Assembly (NCBI GenBank): GCA_945859605.1 | Contig: OX243821.1 | Coordinates: forward strand, 2,283,009-2,347,008 | Reading direction: 5' to 3' | Source: Lumbricus rubellus | Taxonomy: Eukaryota; Annelida; Clitellata; Crassiclitellata; Lumbricidae | Length of the DNA stretch: 64,000 bases | In this document: positions 46,641 to 57,929 of the stretch, one piece after another | Numbering within the stretch: position 1 is the stretch's first letter | How the letters are laid out: each line of letters opens with the position of its first letter | Made by a program: the position numbers and the translations under genes | The notes under the pieces: generated by a model | What the model was told of the DNA's origin: nothing | The model's database searches: none | What the model saw: only the letters and a program-made list of their open reading frames with translations

Positions 46641-47687
46641 TAATTGAACACCTTTAATTATTGATATGCAGCGCTATTAAATACCGGTCACAATGGCTGC
46701 GTTCTAATTGAACCTCCGCTAACAAGTGGTGTGTAACAACGTCGCTAAACAGCAGCTTATCTAACCAAAGAAACAAATTGTCAACAACGGGTTTTTTGTC
46801 GCTGTACCACAGTTGTCTAAAACGGATTTTTCGCCTTTTATTTATTTATTTATTTATAAAAGTACACCATAAACAATTTAATTTGGCAAAGATTTTTTGG
46901 GACAGGCTAATCCAGTCCCTCCCAGATCGCCACATCATTTTGCTAAGGCCATTTCGGCACCATATACCTCAACCTGTTGAAGAAATATTACCACTGAAGA
47001 TAATCATTGCAAAAATTTCACATCGAAAAACAAAATCTGAACTAAGCAAAAATATTCACTTTTAGACTTAAAACACCTTAAAATAAAATGTTTCAAAGCT
47101 TATATAACTCAGCTTCGAACAATCCGGTGGATAATGTAATGCACAAGCATCAGGCCAACTCTCGCAATCGATATGAACGACACTCACAATAACAAATTAA
47201 TGTAAAGACATATTTAGACACCTTTAAATGTTCCTCTCCATGGTTTTAAAAGCTTTCATAAAATCACGGTTAATTAAATAGTTCACATAATAAATAATCA
47301 TTGTCATAGGCCTAATCATCCTTATATCTAATACCTCTAGAAAGGTTCTAATTTCACCATAGACCGCAACCTGCTGAAGAAATATTGCCACTGAAGATAA
47401 TCATTGTGAAAATTTGACACCCAAAACCAAAAACTAAACTAAGCAAAATAGCTGCTTTTAGACTTAAAACACCTTTTAAAATTAAATATTTCAATGCGTA
47501 TATAAGTAAGTCAGCTTCGAACATATACAGCGTACACAGATGAGGTCAAATCTCGCAATCGAAACGATTTTGTCTGCAGCAAGGTATCATTAAAAATCAC
47601 AAGAAACAAATTAATGTAAAGAAATATTTAGACACCTTTAAATATTGTTCACCAAGGTTTTAAATACTTCCATAAAATCGCGGTTAG
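46641..47687 (+). repeat. Two short B-C-D-E units in tandem
   Basis: B 46870-47020, C 47030-47115, D 47150-47200, E 47212-47265, then B 47370-47430, C 47440-47525, D 47540-47600, E 47625-47685. The spacing between copies is about 420-500 bp. A and F are missing or much reduced here. Confidence 0.6.
47440..47525 (+). promoter_or_regulatory. Representative conserved TATA-like block of module C
   Basis: TAAAACACCTTTTAAAATTA is followed about 30 bp later by GCGTATATAAGTAAGTCAGC. The TATATAAGTAAGTCAGC word recurs in most C copies (6929, 15966, 40634, 44069, 45353), and D, some 50-100 bp downstream, carries an AATAAA-type word. A weak promoter plus processing signal is possible, but conservation may simply reflect shared ancestry. 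Confidence 0.2.
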
Positions 47688-48426
47688 TTAACCCTCTCGC
47701 CCCGTAAGGCCGATATTTCGGCTCGACCGTCTTTATCCTATCCCCGTAAGGCCGATATTTCGGCATTGCGTGTATACGTCATCCCCGCATGGCTTGTATT
47801 ACGGCTATGGTAATTAGGTATGTTTATTTCAATCCAGCATTGACTCAGGCAGGAAGTGACGTACTTTTAGTCTAATTATGTCACTTTATGGTCAATTTCA
47901 AATGAGTTTCATGCAGTGGAGTAGCATAAATAAACACGACCAGAGCCATTGAAAATGTTGAAACGCAAAGTAGGCTATCTATAGCAGTTCGAATGAAACA
48001 TCTGTTGCGAAGAAAACATTTAGTAGAAAACGTTATACCCTTGGACAGGCTACAGTAAGAATAATTATCGCCAGTGATAGCAGTGGAGATGAATCGGAAA
48101 GTGATGAGGACGTCACTACAACAAGCATTATGTGGTACATTTTTGTGCATTCGCGATGGTAGCATAGCCTATAATTATTGGGTGGTAAAGTGCAATTCTG
48201 GGGCTAAAACTACAGTAAAGTGCAATTCTAGTGCTAAAATATTAGCTAGCTATCATAAACATTTAATTATATATCAGACTTCCTATCAGATACAGTAAAA
48301 TGTCAGTTTACATGCATTCCGAAGTTAGTGGTTTTTTGCCAGGGAGCTCAGGGTTATAGGCGTTTTCGCGTGGGGCGTTAGGGTTATCTCACTTTTGCTG
48401 TGGGAGCTCAGGGGCGATAGGGTTAA
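47688..48426 (+). mobile_element. TTAA piggyBac-like element, family 4, with transposase N-terminus relic
   Basis: TTAA at 47688-47691 and 48423-48426. The ends are CCCTCTCGCCCC and the complement of CCCTATCGCCCC. GGCCGATATTTCGGC occurs twice near the left end (about 47709 and 47749). Around 47990-48130 one frame reads KKTFSRKRYTLGQATVRI, then ASDSSGDESESDEDV, a basic stretch followed by an acidic one, as at the start of many piggyBac transposases. It is closed by a stop soon after. Non-autonomous. Confidence 0.75.
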
Positions 48427-48748
48427 ATTGGCGACAAGCGGAAAAATCATTGTCATAATCATTCTTATTATTACCTCTAGAAATTCTCTAATAACCCAAC
48501 TTAGTAAGGGCTTCAGAGGATCGAACCAGTAATATCAACGTTATAATTTCACTGCTCTAACCAATGAGCCGATTAGCAAATGTGGAGTCCTTGTTCAGTA
48601 AAAACTGTGGGTGCCCTAACCTTACAGAATCACTAAACAAAAGGACACACAAACATGGCCACATTAGGGTTAGTTCACTCCTGGGTGCTCTGATTACCCT
48701 CCAGTGGCCCCTTGTAAGAACCCACCGGTCACCCACGCACATATTTTG
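48427..48748 (+). repeat. F remnant and unassigned DNA
   Basis: F with minus-strand head (GAGGATCGAACCAGTAATAT, CTGCTCTAACCAATGAGCCG) at 48500-48575. 48580-48748 is not recognised. Confidence 0.4.
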
Positions 48749-50765
48749 GGGCGCGTTGGTGTAGTGGTGGCGTCGTTGCCTTGGAGCCGGTAGCATATAG
48801 GCATTCCGTACCCGATTTCGTAGCATTGCAGGACATAACGCTTTTTCATTGGCCGGTTCCAGATTATGAATATTCATAACCAATGACGTGCTTAGTGCTT
48901 TCTGGTGCGCTGTTTTTGCTGATGTTGTTGGCATACGTGGAAAAATGGCCGATTGCGGTGCGCATCCGATTGCGGTGCGCTTAAAGATATAAGTAGATTC
49001 CATTCGATAGTGAAGTAATCGAAAGTGTGATGGTAGACTTCTAATCAAAGCAAAAATAAAATGCAAAGGTTACGCGTTGTCACGTGCTTGCCAGCGAATA
49101 TGTCATCCACCAACTCATCGCTTCAATAATACGCTGTGGTCAACAGCTATAGGCCTATGTTATGCATCAGGCATCTGCTTCGTTGAATCAACCGCCTTCT
49201 GCGATACCAAAAATCAAAACTGCGCTACAGAAGTCATTACATTAGATTTGACTAAACTTCAGTTGCCTAAATTCGCACCAGTTGAAATTAGTGTTCCACA
49301 CATTCCCAATTGTAACTTTAAAAGCTCTAGGTTTATTCAGTTTTCGTGAACTGTCTCATTTTCCATGCCTACTGTTCGACAACCAGTAATATTTCGAGCT
49401 TAAGCACAGTAGGCCTAGTTCATGTCAATCTCAGTTCTAGTGAAAATCATCCTAAATTTTAAACCTATGTGTAGTCCATGCGCAATTGCATAGGCCTATA
49501 GGCCTAGATACGTTTTATTAAGGTGTGAGACGGTTATCTTCATTCAAATTATTCACTTTTTTTGAATCATGAATCAGAACCCTTTGCATCCACGCTCACA
49601 GACCTTCTAATTCCACGTTCTGACTTCCTGACAGGAATAGATTTGTAGAAACACTTCTGTGCAGTTAAAAACTAGCAAAAAGGGTCATTTTTCTCCGATT
49701 GGAAGTAATTTACCTTGGAGGATGGGAAAGAAAGAAGGGTTGTGGCGTTATGCAGTTAAAAAATTCCTTAAACAGTCCTGTAAGAGTGAATGAATAGCCT
49801 AAGTAGGCGTGCCAATATAAGCATTAATATGAATGCAAGTGGCCTTATGGCTTTACATAATAGAAAGGCATTTGCTATAAACATCAGTGTTACTCTGTTA
49901 TCATTGCTCATAAAAAATAATATCTTTATTCAACAATACGGTTGACAGGCCGCAACCTATAGTATAATGACAACTTGTCACCATTCAGACATAGCGAAGT
50001 CCCAACAGTTATAGCCTGACCTACCTGCCAATTGCTTACTTTTTAAATACAAGTATTAAACTAAAATCGGGTGTTTAAAATTTCGGGTGAGGCAGTATAA
50101 TAATAATTTCGTCCATTCAACAATCCGGTTGAAAGACCGCAATCGGTTACAGTGTACAATTATGCAGTTGAAACAGTTTGTAGGAATTCAGATTGCAGAA
50201 TACATAAATCTTAACTGAACAGACAGCCTGCACTAGGTTACATGGAGCTAAAAGCAGCTTAATTACAAAGCATATCCACCCAATAATAAATCACGCAACG
50301 CAGCTTTATCCCGTTATATGCAAAACTGTTTTGGTGTAGGGCCTGTAGGCTATCTATTTATTAAAGCACTTTATAAATCTTAGCAGGTAACTGCCATATA
50401 CATTGTAGCCTATTAGGCCTCATGCATGGACGCAAAGGCTGCGAGTTATTGAACATAATAGCCTAAAATTATTGCCAACGCGAGCCGCAAAGTCTGTAAG
50501 CAAAACGTGCTTAATGGTGTCACTGGTTATGAATATTCATAATATGGGATCGGCCAATGAGAAGGCGCTTAAGGCTGACAATGCTACGAAATCGGGTACG
50601 GAATGCCTATATGCGAGCCGGTAGGTTCAAGGTTTGAATCCACCTCGCCGCGTAAAGACCTTGGGCAAGTCCTTCACTCACAATTGCTCAGCGCTTCGCC
50701 GTGAAACTCCGATGCAGTGTCCGCTCCGCATTCGAGAGCGCCTCTGAGTAGTGAGAGTTTTTGCA
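48749..50765 (+). mobile_element. SINE with L2-type tail, split by a DNA transposon
   Basis: The left half (48749-48792, GGGGCGCGTTGGTGTAGTGG to GAGCCGGTA) and right half (50615-50765, GAGCCGGTAGGTTCAAGGTT, TTGGGCAAGTCCTTCACTCA, GCGCCTCTGAGTAGTG) join into a SINE like 27979-28202. The break lies between the A and B boxes of the tRNA-like head. Confidence 0.85.
48784..50623. mobile_element. MULE-like DNA transposon, 1,822 bp, 9-bp duplication
   Basis: GAGCCGGTA at 48784-48792 and 50615-50623 flanks 48793-50614. The outer 36 bp of the ends are a perfect inverted match (GCATATAGGCATTCCGTACC onward), and imperfect matching continues to about 100 bp (CATTGGCCG, TTATGAATATTCATAACCA). A 9-bp duplication with long inverted ends points to Mutator-like elements; Merlin is the other option. 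No transposase recognised; the 90-codon frame at 49077-49349 has no known motif. A reverse SINE B lies at 50200-50290. Confidence 0.75.
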
Positions 50766-51344
50766 ATTACAACACCTTTAAGTAAAATTTTCAATGCTTT
50801 ATATAATAACTAAGTCAGCTTCGCACAATTGGTGATCACATACGGTGAAAACTTAAATTTCAGTCGATATGAACGGCTTTTTGCGACGCAAGATGTCGTT
50901 AAAACATTCAACAAAAAACAAATGTAGGGACATCATTTAGACACCTTTAAAATAGTATTTCACAATTGACTAAATGCTTTGGTCAACTTACGACTCATCA
51001 ACTTCTTTCTAGTTGACTTCAACCTTAAAATTACTCTTTCACTAATGCTGCCACCATCATCTCAAATCATTTACATGTATGAAGCTCCATTTTATAATTA
51101 CGAAGCACCACTCGATGGCGCTGAGTAACCGAAAAAAGCGGAGTCTCAAGGTCCCAATACACAGCAACCACCTCAGAGGATCGAGCCCAATATATCCAGG
51201 TTGCAAGGAAGATGGTGTAAACAATGGGCAACTACATGTATAATTTTTATTAGGCTATCACCATCAATGGAGGAAACCTATTAGTGTAATTCATTGGGAA
51301 AGAATATACGGTTAAAGATCTAGTAAGTTTAGTACTAATGTCAG
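50766..51344 (+). repeat. Modules C, D, E, F, G
   Basis: C 50765-50835, D 50860-50905, E 50938-50990, F 51020-51235, G 51265-51320. Standard order and orientation. Confidence 0.6.
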
Positions 51345-51384
51345 TAAAATTATGATGATGATGACGATGATAAAATGATGGTGG

Positions 51385-51467
<83 letters not shown>

Positions 51468-51498
51468 ATGATGATGATGATGATGATGATGATGATAA
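51345..51498. repeat. GAT microsatellite
   Basis: About 45 GAT units with a few GAC, GGT and ATT interruptions. Confidence 0.95.
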
Positions 51499-52560
51499 TT
51501 GTAGACGATTTGGAATTAAATAGCTTAAAGCACCTTTAAATAATAATTTAAGCCGTTTATAAGTTTGACAGTTTCGTACAATCTGTGGATCGTATCCAAA
51601 TATGACACCTGTCGATTAATCGCAATTAATGTCGTGGCGAAAAACCAAATAATTAAATGATAAAGAGAATTTGCGAACTAAATAAAATTGTATGTGTTGT
51701 GAAAAAAATTTGTGATTGGAATTATATAAATTTAGACCAACTTTAATTTATTAATTATCAAATTATTATTAATTGACCTTTTATATAGCTTACCTTCAAG
51801 GTAGGCTACTCAGAAGCGATTATACGGATGACTAATAAAAAAAAACTGTCCAGACAATGAGACTCTTTTCGAAATTACTCTGCTCATTACCCGGATGGAC
51901 GTCACATGCATCGCCCGTTACGCATCAGAATAATACGATCTGTGATTGGCTGAGAGGTTGCGGCTTCATATACCTTCGATAGGACACTATAATACGTTCC
52001 AGGTTTTACTGAGCAGGTTAACCACATTTGTCATTCTGGGCCTGAATTTGACTCTTTGTAAGCTAAAAGTGCATATTAACGATTTAATTCTACAAAGATA
52101 TTCTGGGGACGGGCTAAACCGGTTCATTACCCTGTTTTGTTTAGGCTCCTTCGGCAGCCCCCGGACCGCAACCTGCTAAAAATATATTGAAACGTTACTG
52201 TAAAGATTGAACATACAAAAAATCTGAAAATAATAAGCATAATAATTATACGCTTTGGACTTCAATTACTTAATACACCTTTATATAAAATTTTAAACCG
52301 TTTATATAAGTTGGTCAGTTTCATACAATCGATAGATCACATCAGCCAAAGATTAAATTAACCCGATTAACCCGTGCGATTAACGCGATGAAAAAAAATT
52401 GCGAATAAAATTTGTACCCCATTAATCGTTTATTATGTTTGATTAAAATTGCATAGAATCGTTTTAAACGGAAAGCTCATACTTAAAACTAGTGATGCAT
52501 TTTTTGGAAATATTCCCGCAGTCGATATTGAACGGCCTTGTTTGCCGCCAGTTGTTGCTA
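51499..52560 (+). repeat. Modules C, O, A, B, C, R, D
   Basis: C 51510-51600, O 51655-51900, A 51905-52085, B 52095-52200, C 52210-52335, R 52365-52500, D 52510-52575. This O-A-B-C-R order matches 23290-24460. Confidence 0.6.
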
Positions 52561-52574
52561 AACTCTCAATGAAA

Positions 52575-52770
52575 AATACTTAGACGTGTGGCCCTGGCGA
52601 AGCTTGCGCCCGCATCAGCCGCTTCTTTATAGATAGCCTCCAATTGACCCTGTCCTGTGCTGTCCACGTCGCCTCTCCCACGGTTAATCTCATCCTCAGA
52701 CAGTATCCTCCTCCACCATATCCATCCAACGTGTCATGGGTCTGCTTCTTCTCCTTCTTCCAGGCACAAA
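52575..52770 (-). pseudogene. LINE ORF2 C-terminal fragment
   Basis: Minus-strand frame: HDTLDGYGGGGYCLRMRLTV, then GEATWTAQDRVNWRLSIKKR, with a stop shortly after GPHV. The AQDRVNWR-type motif is the hallmark of LINE ORF2 ends. It is the same general class as 23964-24228 but a different family. Confidence 0.55.
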
Positions 52771-53405
52771 GTCTCCCTTTTTTAATATTTGTTATTGCTC
52801 CCAAGTCAATTATACACAGTTCTGTTTTTTTAACAGATCAGTAAAACTTAGACAACAAATATGACAACAGAACAATTCAATGCAATTAACAGTTCTTGGA
52901 ATACAAAGGGTATCTGATGACATGTTTAGCTGTGGCAAAAATAATATACTCAAATACAAACAAAATTAGACACCTTTAAGTAATTTTATCCAGGCTTTTA
53001 AATATTTCCGACAGCTCACGTTTAATCAATCTTCTTCTTGTTGTTTTTTTTCTACAAACCTAACAGACTATAATAATATCGAATTACAATGCCAAATGCA
53101 AGGAACGTTCTTTAAACACCTTTAAATCATTCTCAACAAACTATTAAAAGCTTTGGTCAACGCACGATTCTTCAATTCACACGTAGAAGCTGACTATTAT
53201 AATTCTATTGCTAATGCTGTCACCATCTATCACTAATCATTTGTGAAGCTCCATTATATAATTACGAAGCTCCAGACGATGGCGCTGAGTAACCGAAGGA
53301 CTTGAGTCTTAAGGTCCTAATACACAGAAGCCACCTCAGAGGATCGAACCAAGAATCTCCATGTTACAAGGCAGATGTTTTGACAATGGGCAAAGATATA
53401 CCACC
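52771..53405 (+). repeat. Modules E, E, F
   Basis: E words near 52968 and 53112; F 53180-53395 with a well-kept minus-strand head (GAGGATCGAACCAAGAATCT at 53338). Confidence 0.55.
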
Positions 53406-53413
53406 ATCAATGA

Positions 53414-53455
<42 letters not shown>

Positions 53456-53508
53456 TGATTATTATGGTGATGATGATGACGATGACGACGACGATGATGA
53501 TGCGTATT
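53406..53508. repeat. GAC then GAT microsatellite
   Basis: About 15 GAC units followed by mixed GAT/GAC. The Asp-rich and Thr/Met-rich frames are artefacts. Confidence 0.9.
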
Positions 53509-53589
53509 TTAATGCTAAACTGAATAGATCTATGCGTAAAAACAGAAAAGGATCCAACTCTGAGATGGTTATACAGTGGAGCTTCATAA

Positions 53590-53858
53590 ATTATTTGTTA
53601 GCGGTGGCGCATGGAACAACATACTGGCATGGTTATCTATAGCGCTGAGTTCGATTCCTAAAGCTTTCGTATGATAAACGTGCTTTGTAGGTTGCTATTA
53701 GCGCCTATAATAAAATAATATAATTTATTTGCAGGCTGTCTGTTTTGTTAGTTGCTAGTAGTTTTGTATTCTGTGTTCTTGTGAACTGTTTCAACCTCGT
53801 ATTTGCACACAATAAAGGATTGCGGTCTGCCAACAAGATTGTTCAATTAAAGCAAATT
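53590..53858 (+). mobile_element. SINE family B copy
   Basis: Head: GCGGTGGCGCATGGAACAAC with B box GAGTTCGATTCCT. Body: GCAGGCTGTCTGTTTTGTTA. A LINE fragment in reverse follows directly. Confidence 0.65.
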
Positions 53859-54125
53859 GTCCATTTCTTCTTCTTTGGTTCTCTGCCGTCAGGCAAGTTC
53901 ATAATTATGTCCAATGACGCCACGCATATCTGTTCTGTGCCTCCATCTTTAGCCCTCTGTAACCGTCCTTTTTCATCATCCAGTCCAGTAGCATTGTTCT
54001 TGGTCTTCCTCTTGTCTTTCCCCCTCCATTCTTCCTTCGATGATATCTCGTACTATGGTGTCACTCCTCATCATGTGGCCAATCCAGTTTCTCTGTCGCC
54101 TCCGTATTGTCTCCAGCATTGATAT
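53859..54125 (-). pseudogene. LINE ORF2 C-terminal fragment, reverse copy of the 14280 family
   Basis: The complement of GGTTCTCTGCCGTCAGGCAA to CTCCAGCATTGATATTTCC aligns with 14450-14715. The GAAGAAGAAATG tail is at the left (53862-53875). Frame breaks are present. The apparent Ser/Leu-rich forward frame is a shadow. Confidence 0.75.
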
Positions 54126-54305
54126 TTCCTGGGACTAGCACTACAATATCGAGCTCCATGTTATCCTTCGTCAAATACCTATTGGACTTTCTACTTCATT
54201 TCTTTCTCTTCTCAAGATTGTCTTTTTCGATCGAGGTTGGACTGAGAGCGCTCCTTAGTAGTAACCCTAACGAGCGCTATATCAAATTCTCGGGAAATAA
54301 ATAAG

Positions 54306-54336
<31 letters not shown>

Positions 54337-54360
54337 ACAAATAAATAAATGGCAGTTGCG
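54126..54360 (+). mobile_element. L2-type tail with AAAT microsatellite
   Basis: GGACTGAGAGCGCTCCTTAG, GAGCGCTATATCAAATTC, then about 13 TAAA units (54300-54350). Upstream 54140-54235 is probably part of the same degraded LINE or SINE. Confidence 0.55.
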
Positions 54361-54879
54361 GGATTATTTTGTCATTTACTGACATTTTTGAGTGGGAAGC
54401 GATATCTTCCAATAATATGCTAGTGTCAATAATATTATTATTGCTAGAGACTGGCTCGAAAATTGGTGTTCTTTTAAAGCACATGCAGTATTTATAAATT
54501 CATCTGTATGCATTTCTCGGGTGTGCAAAGGCGTCATTTTGCTTATCAGTGTTTTCAGCGTTATAACGTTTTTGAAGCGAGATATTTACCAGTAAGTTGA
54601 AAGACTTTCGTGCCATCATAGACATGGTGTGAAATGCTTGCATAGGCCTAAAATCCTCATTGCCAATTCTGTCCCATTATAGCTAAATCTTGCCTAAAGC
54701 CAGTTTTGGCTAAGATGAACCTGCGACAAATATTAAAGTAATACGAAGCGAAAAAAAATCAGGTAATTGAAATAGATTTGGTTACTTATGCATCCAGGGC
54801 TTTTTCGTTGGAGTCCTTATTCGGTCATACCAGTTTGCATTTGTTCACAACTGTAATAGCGAAATAAGAATTAATTTAT
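54361..54879. other. Gene-free stretch
   Basis: No module, transposon end or coding signal recognised. Confidence 0.35.
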
Positions 54880-55075
54880 TGATAAAGAGAATTTGTAAAC
54901 TAAACAAAGGTGTGTTCCAATGAAGATCTTTGTGATTGGAGTTACTTAAAAATTAAACGAACTTTTGGGCGATTACGCCTGGGACTAATGTTGAGATCAT
55001 ATATACGGATGACGACTAAAAATCGTCGAAACGATGCGACTTTGTTCGAAATACCCCTGCTGATATCCCGGATTG
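54880..55075 (+). repeat. Module O
   Basis: GATAAAGAGAATTTGTAAAC, AAACAAAGGTGTGTTCC, GGATGACGACTAAAAATCGT as in 23290 and 51655. The first half of the 137-codon frame 54910-55323 is this repeat. Confidence 0.5.
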
Positions 55076-55330
55076 AGTACCGGGAGAACGAAGCAGGAGA
55101 CGTAGACGTAGACGGTAGTCCAGTCTGTTGGAGGAGGGCGGGGGAGACGAGAGAGGAGGAAGGAGCAGAACGGACAGGTACAGACCGCTGGGCCGACGGG
55201 CACCAGAGGCGTAGGTTGAAGAGCGTCTTACATATGACGCGAGGGATGGGTAGCAATGAATGGTTGTACGAACGAAGCTCTGATGAATCGTATACTATAC
55301 ATTTAGATCCTATCGTAGAATGAATGGTAT
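55076..55330. other. GC-rich patch of unknown origin
   Basis: GC-rich, purine-biased sequence (GGAGGAGGGCGGGGGAGACG) stands out from the AT-rich surroundings. Both strands are open (Arg/Glu-rich forward). It may be an old exon or captured gene fragment; no domain recognised. Confidence 0.2.
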
Positions 55331-55794
55331 ACTTTAGATCCAAAAAACTACAAAATGAGTCGTATCACTAGGTCAAATCTCGCAGTCGATTTTGAACGGC
55401 CTTGTTTGCCGCAAGATGTTGTAAAACACTCAGTAAAAGAACACATGAAAAGACGAAATTAGACACCTTTAAACTAATGTTTTCTAAGTTTTAAATGCTT
55501 CAGTAAACTCCTTTCCAACAATTTTTTGTGTTTCTGTCCATAGCAGACTGTCACTTGAATGATAGCGGAATAATATTCTACAGTACTGCTAATGCTGAAA
55601 CAACCACCATTAGTCATTTAGTATCATCTCCTACATGTGTATAATAATCACAAAGCTCCATTCGATGGCACACAATAACTGAGTAAAAGGACTTGAATCT
55701 AATACACAGCAACAAACTCAGAAGGTCGAACCCGTCTTTATTAATCAATTATATTCAGCACCCTACAATGTACAGTAAAACTATTCCACCACTG
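55331..55794 (+). repeat. Modules D, E, F and Q-like edge
   Basis: D near 55380-55440, E near 55462, F 55565-55745. 55785-55794 leads into the hAT target. Confidence 0.55.
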
Positions 55795-56215
55795 GTTGCA
55801 CTCAGGGGTTATTTTAAGGAAATTTCTCAACTGCACATAATTATCAGAATAGCATATCCTACATCGGGTAGATTGGTCATTATTGAGACTAAGGCCTAAT
55901 TATTCTTCATCATCTTCTTCTTCTTCTCCTTCTCCTCCTCCTCCTCCTCTTATTATTATTATTATTATTATTATTAATTTATTATTATTATGTTATTATT
56001 AATAATATTAGGCTATTATCATTATCATGATAATGTAACTGGCTAAGTTTATGAACCTACTTCTCCAAAGAGCAGTGTCTAATCTAGTCCCCATCCGCTG
56101 GGGGAGGGGAAATCAGATTTCTGGGGGGACAATCGAGTGTCCGAAGGACTCTCGTGAGCCGACCATGTAGGGGGAGAGGTATGGGGAAGGAATGTCCCCC
56201 TCCACATCAGAAATT

Positions 56216-57929
56216 TTTTGAATTTCCACATTGCAATGGTACCATTTGAAGGTGTCATTTTAATAAATTACCTGTACTTTTTCAGAGCCTCATCAGAAAC
56301 TTTTTGAATTTCCACATTGCAATGGTAGCATTTTAAGGTATCATCTTAACAAAATACCACTACTTTTTCAGAGTCTCATCAGAAACTTTTTGAATTTCCA
56401 CATTGCAATGGTAGCATTTTAAGGTGTCATTTTAATAATTTACCTGTACTTTTTCAGAGCCTCATCAGAAACTTTTTGAATTTCCACATTGCAATGGTAG
56501 CATTTTAAGGCGTCATTTTAATAAATTACCTGTACTTTTTCAGAGCCTCATCAGAAATTTTTTGAATTTCCACATTGCACTGGTAGCATTTTAAGGTATC
56601 ATCTTAACAAAATACCTGTCCTTTTTCAGAGCCTCATGAGAAACTTTTTGAATGTCCACATTGCAATGGTAGCATGTTAAGGGTTAAGGTATCATCTTAA
56701 CAAAATACCTGTACTTTTTCAGAGTCTCTTCAGAAACTTTTGAGTTTCCACATTGCAATGGTAGCATTTTAAGGTGTCATTTTAATAAAATACCTGTAAT
56801 TTTTCAGAGCCTCATCAGAAACTTTTTGAATTTCCACATTGCAATGGTAGCATTTTAAGGTATCATCTTAACAAAATACCGCTACTTTTTCAGAGTCTCA
56901 TCAGAAACTTTTTGAATTTCCACATTGCAATGGTAGCATTTTAAGGTGTCATTTTAATAATTTACCTGTACTTTTTCAGAGCCTCATCAGAAACTTTTTG
57001 AATTTCCACATTGCAATGGTAGCATTTTAAGGCGTCATTTTAATAAATTACCTGTACTTTTTCAGAGCCTCATCAGAAATTTTTTGAATTTCCACATTGC
57101 ACTGGTAGCATTTTAAGGTATCATCTTAACAAAATACCTGTCCTTTTTCAGAGCCTCATGAGAAACTTTTTGAATGTCCACATTGCAATGGTAGCATGTT
57201 AAGGGTTAAGGTATCATCTTAACAAAATACCTGTACTTTTTCAGAGTCTCTTCAGAAACTTTTGAGTTTCCACATTGCAATGGTAGCATTTTAAGGTGTC
57301 ATTTTAATAAAATACCTGTAATTTTTCAGAGCCTCATCAGAAACTTTTTGAATTTCCACATTGCAATGGTAGCATTTTAAGGTATCATCTTAACAAAATA
57401 CCGCTACTTTTTCAGAGTCTCATCAGAAACTTTTTGAATTTCCACATTGCAATGGTAGCATTTTAAGGTGTCATTTTAATAATTTACCTGTACTTTTTCA
57501 GAGCCTCATCAGAAACTTTTTGAATTTCCACATTGCAATGGTAGCATTTTAAGGCGTCATTTTAATAAATTACCTGTACTTTTTCAGAGCCTCATCAGAA
57601 ATTTTTTGAATTTCCACATTGCACTGGTAGCATTTTAAGGTATCATCTTAACAAAATACCTGTCCTTTTTCAGAGCCTCATGAGAAACTTTTTGAATGTC
57701 CACATTGCAATGGTAGCATGTTAAGGGTTAAGGTATCATCTTAACAAAATACCTGTACTTTTTCAGAGTCTCTTCAGAAACTTTTGAGTTTCCACATTGC
57801 AATGGTAGCATTTTAAGGTGTCATTTTAATAAAATACCTGTAATTTTTCAGAGCCTCATCAGAAACTTTTTGAATTTCCACATTGCATGGTAGCATTTTA
57901 AGGTGTCATCTTAACAAAATACCTGAACT
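56216..57929 (+). repeat. 87-bp satellite with 522-bp higher-order period (outer copy)
   Basis: The monomer runs CAGAGCCTCATCAGAAACTT, TTTGAATTTCCACATTGCAA, TGGTAGCATTTTAAGGTGTC, ATTTTAATAAAATACCTGTA. Six variants form a block repeated in order; the diagnostic AGCATGTTAAGGGTTAAGG falls at 56671, 57193 and 57715, exactly 522 apart. A mirrored array occupies 58706-60422 in the inner copy. Confidence 0.92.

Noticed and set aside
49077..49349. Transposase of the MULE-like element
   Set aside because: 90 codons with no catalytic or zinc-finger motif; too short and unrecognised.
54910..55323. 137-codon host gene
   Set aside because: The first half is dispersed module O, also found at 23290 and 51655, so the frame crosses a repeat boundary.
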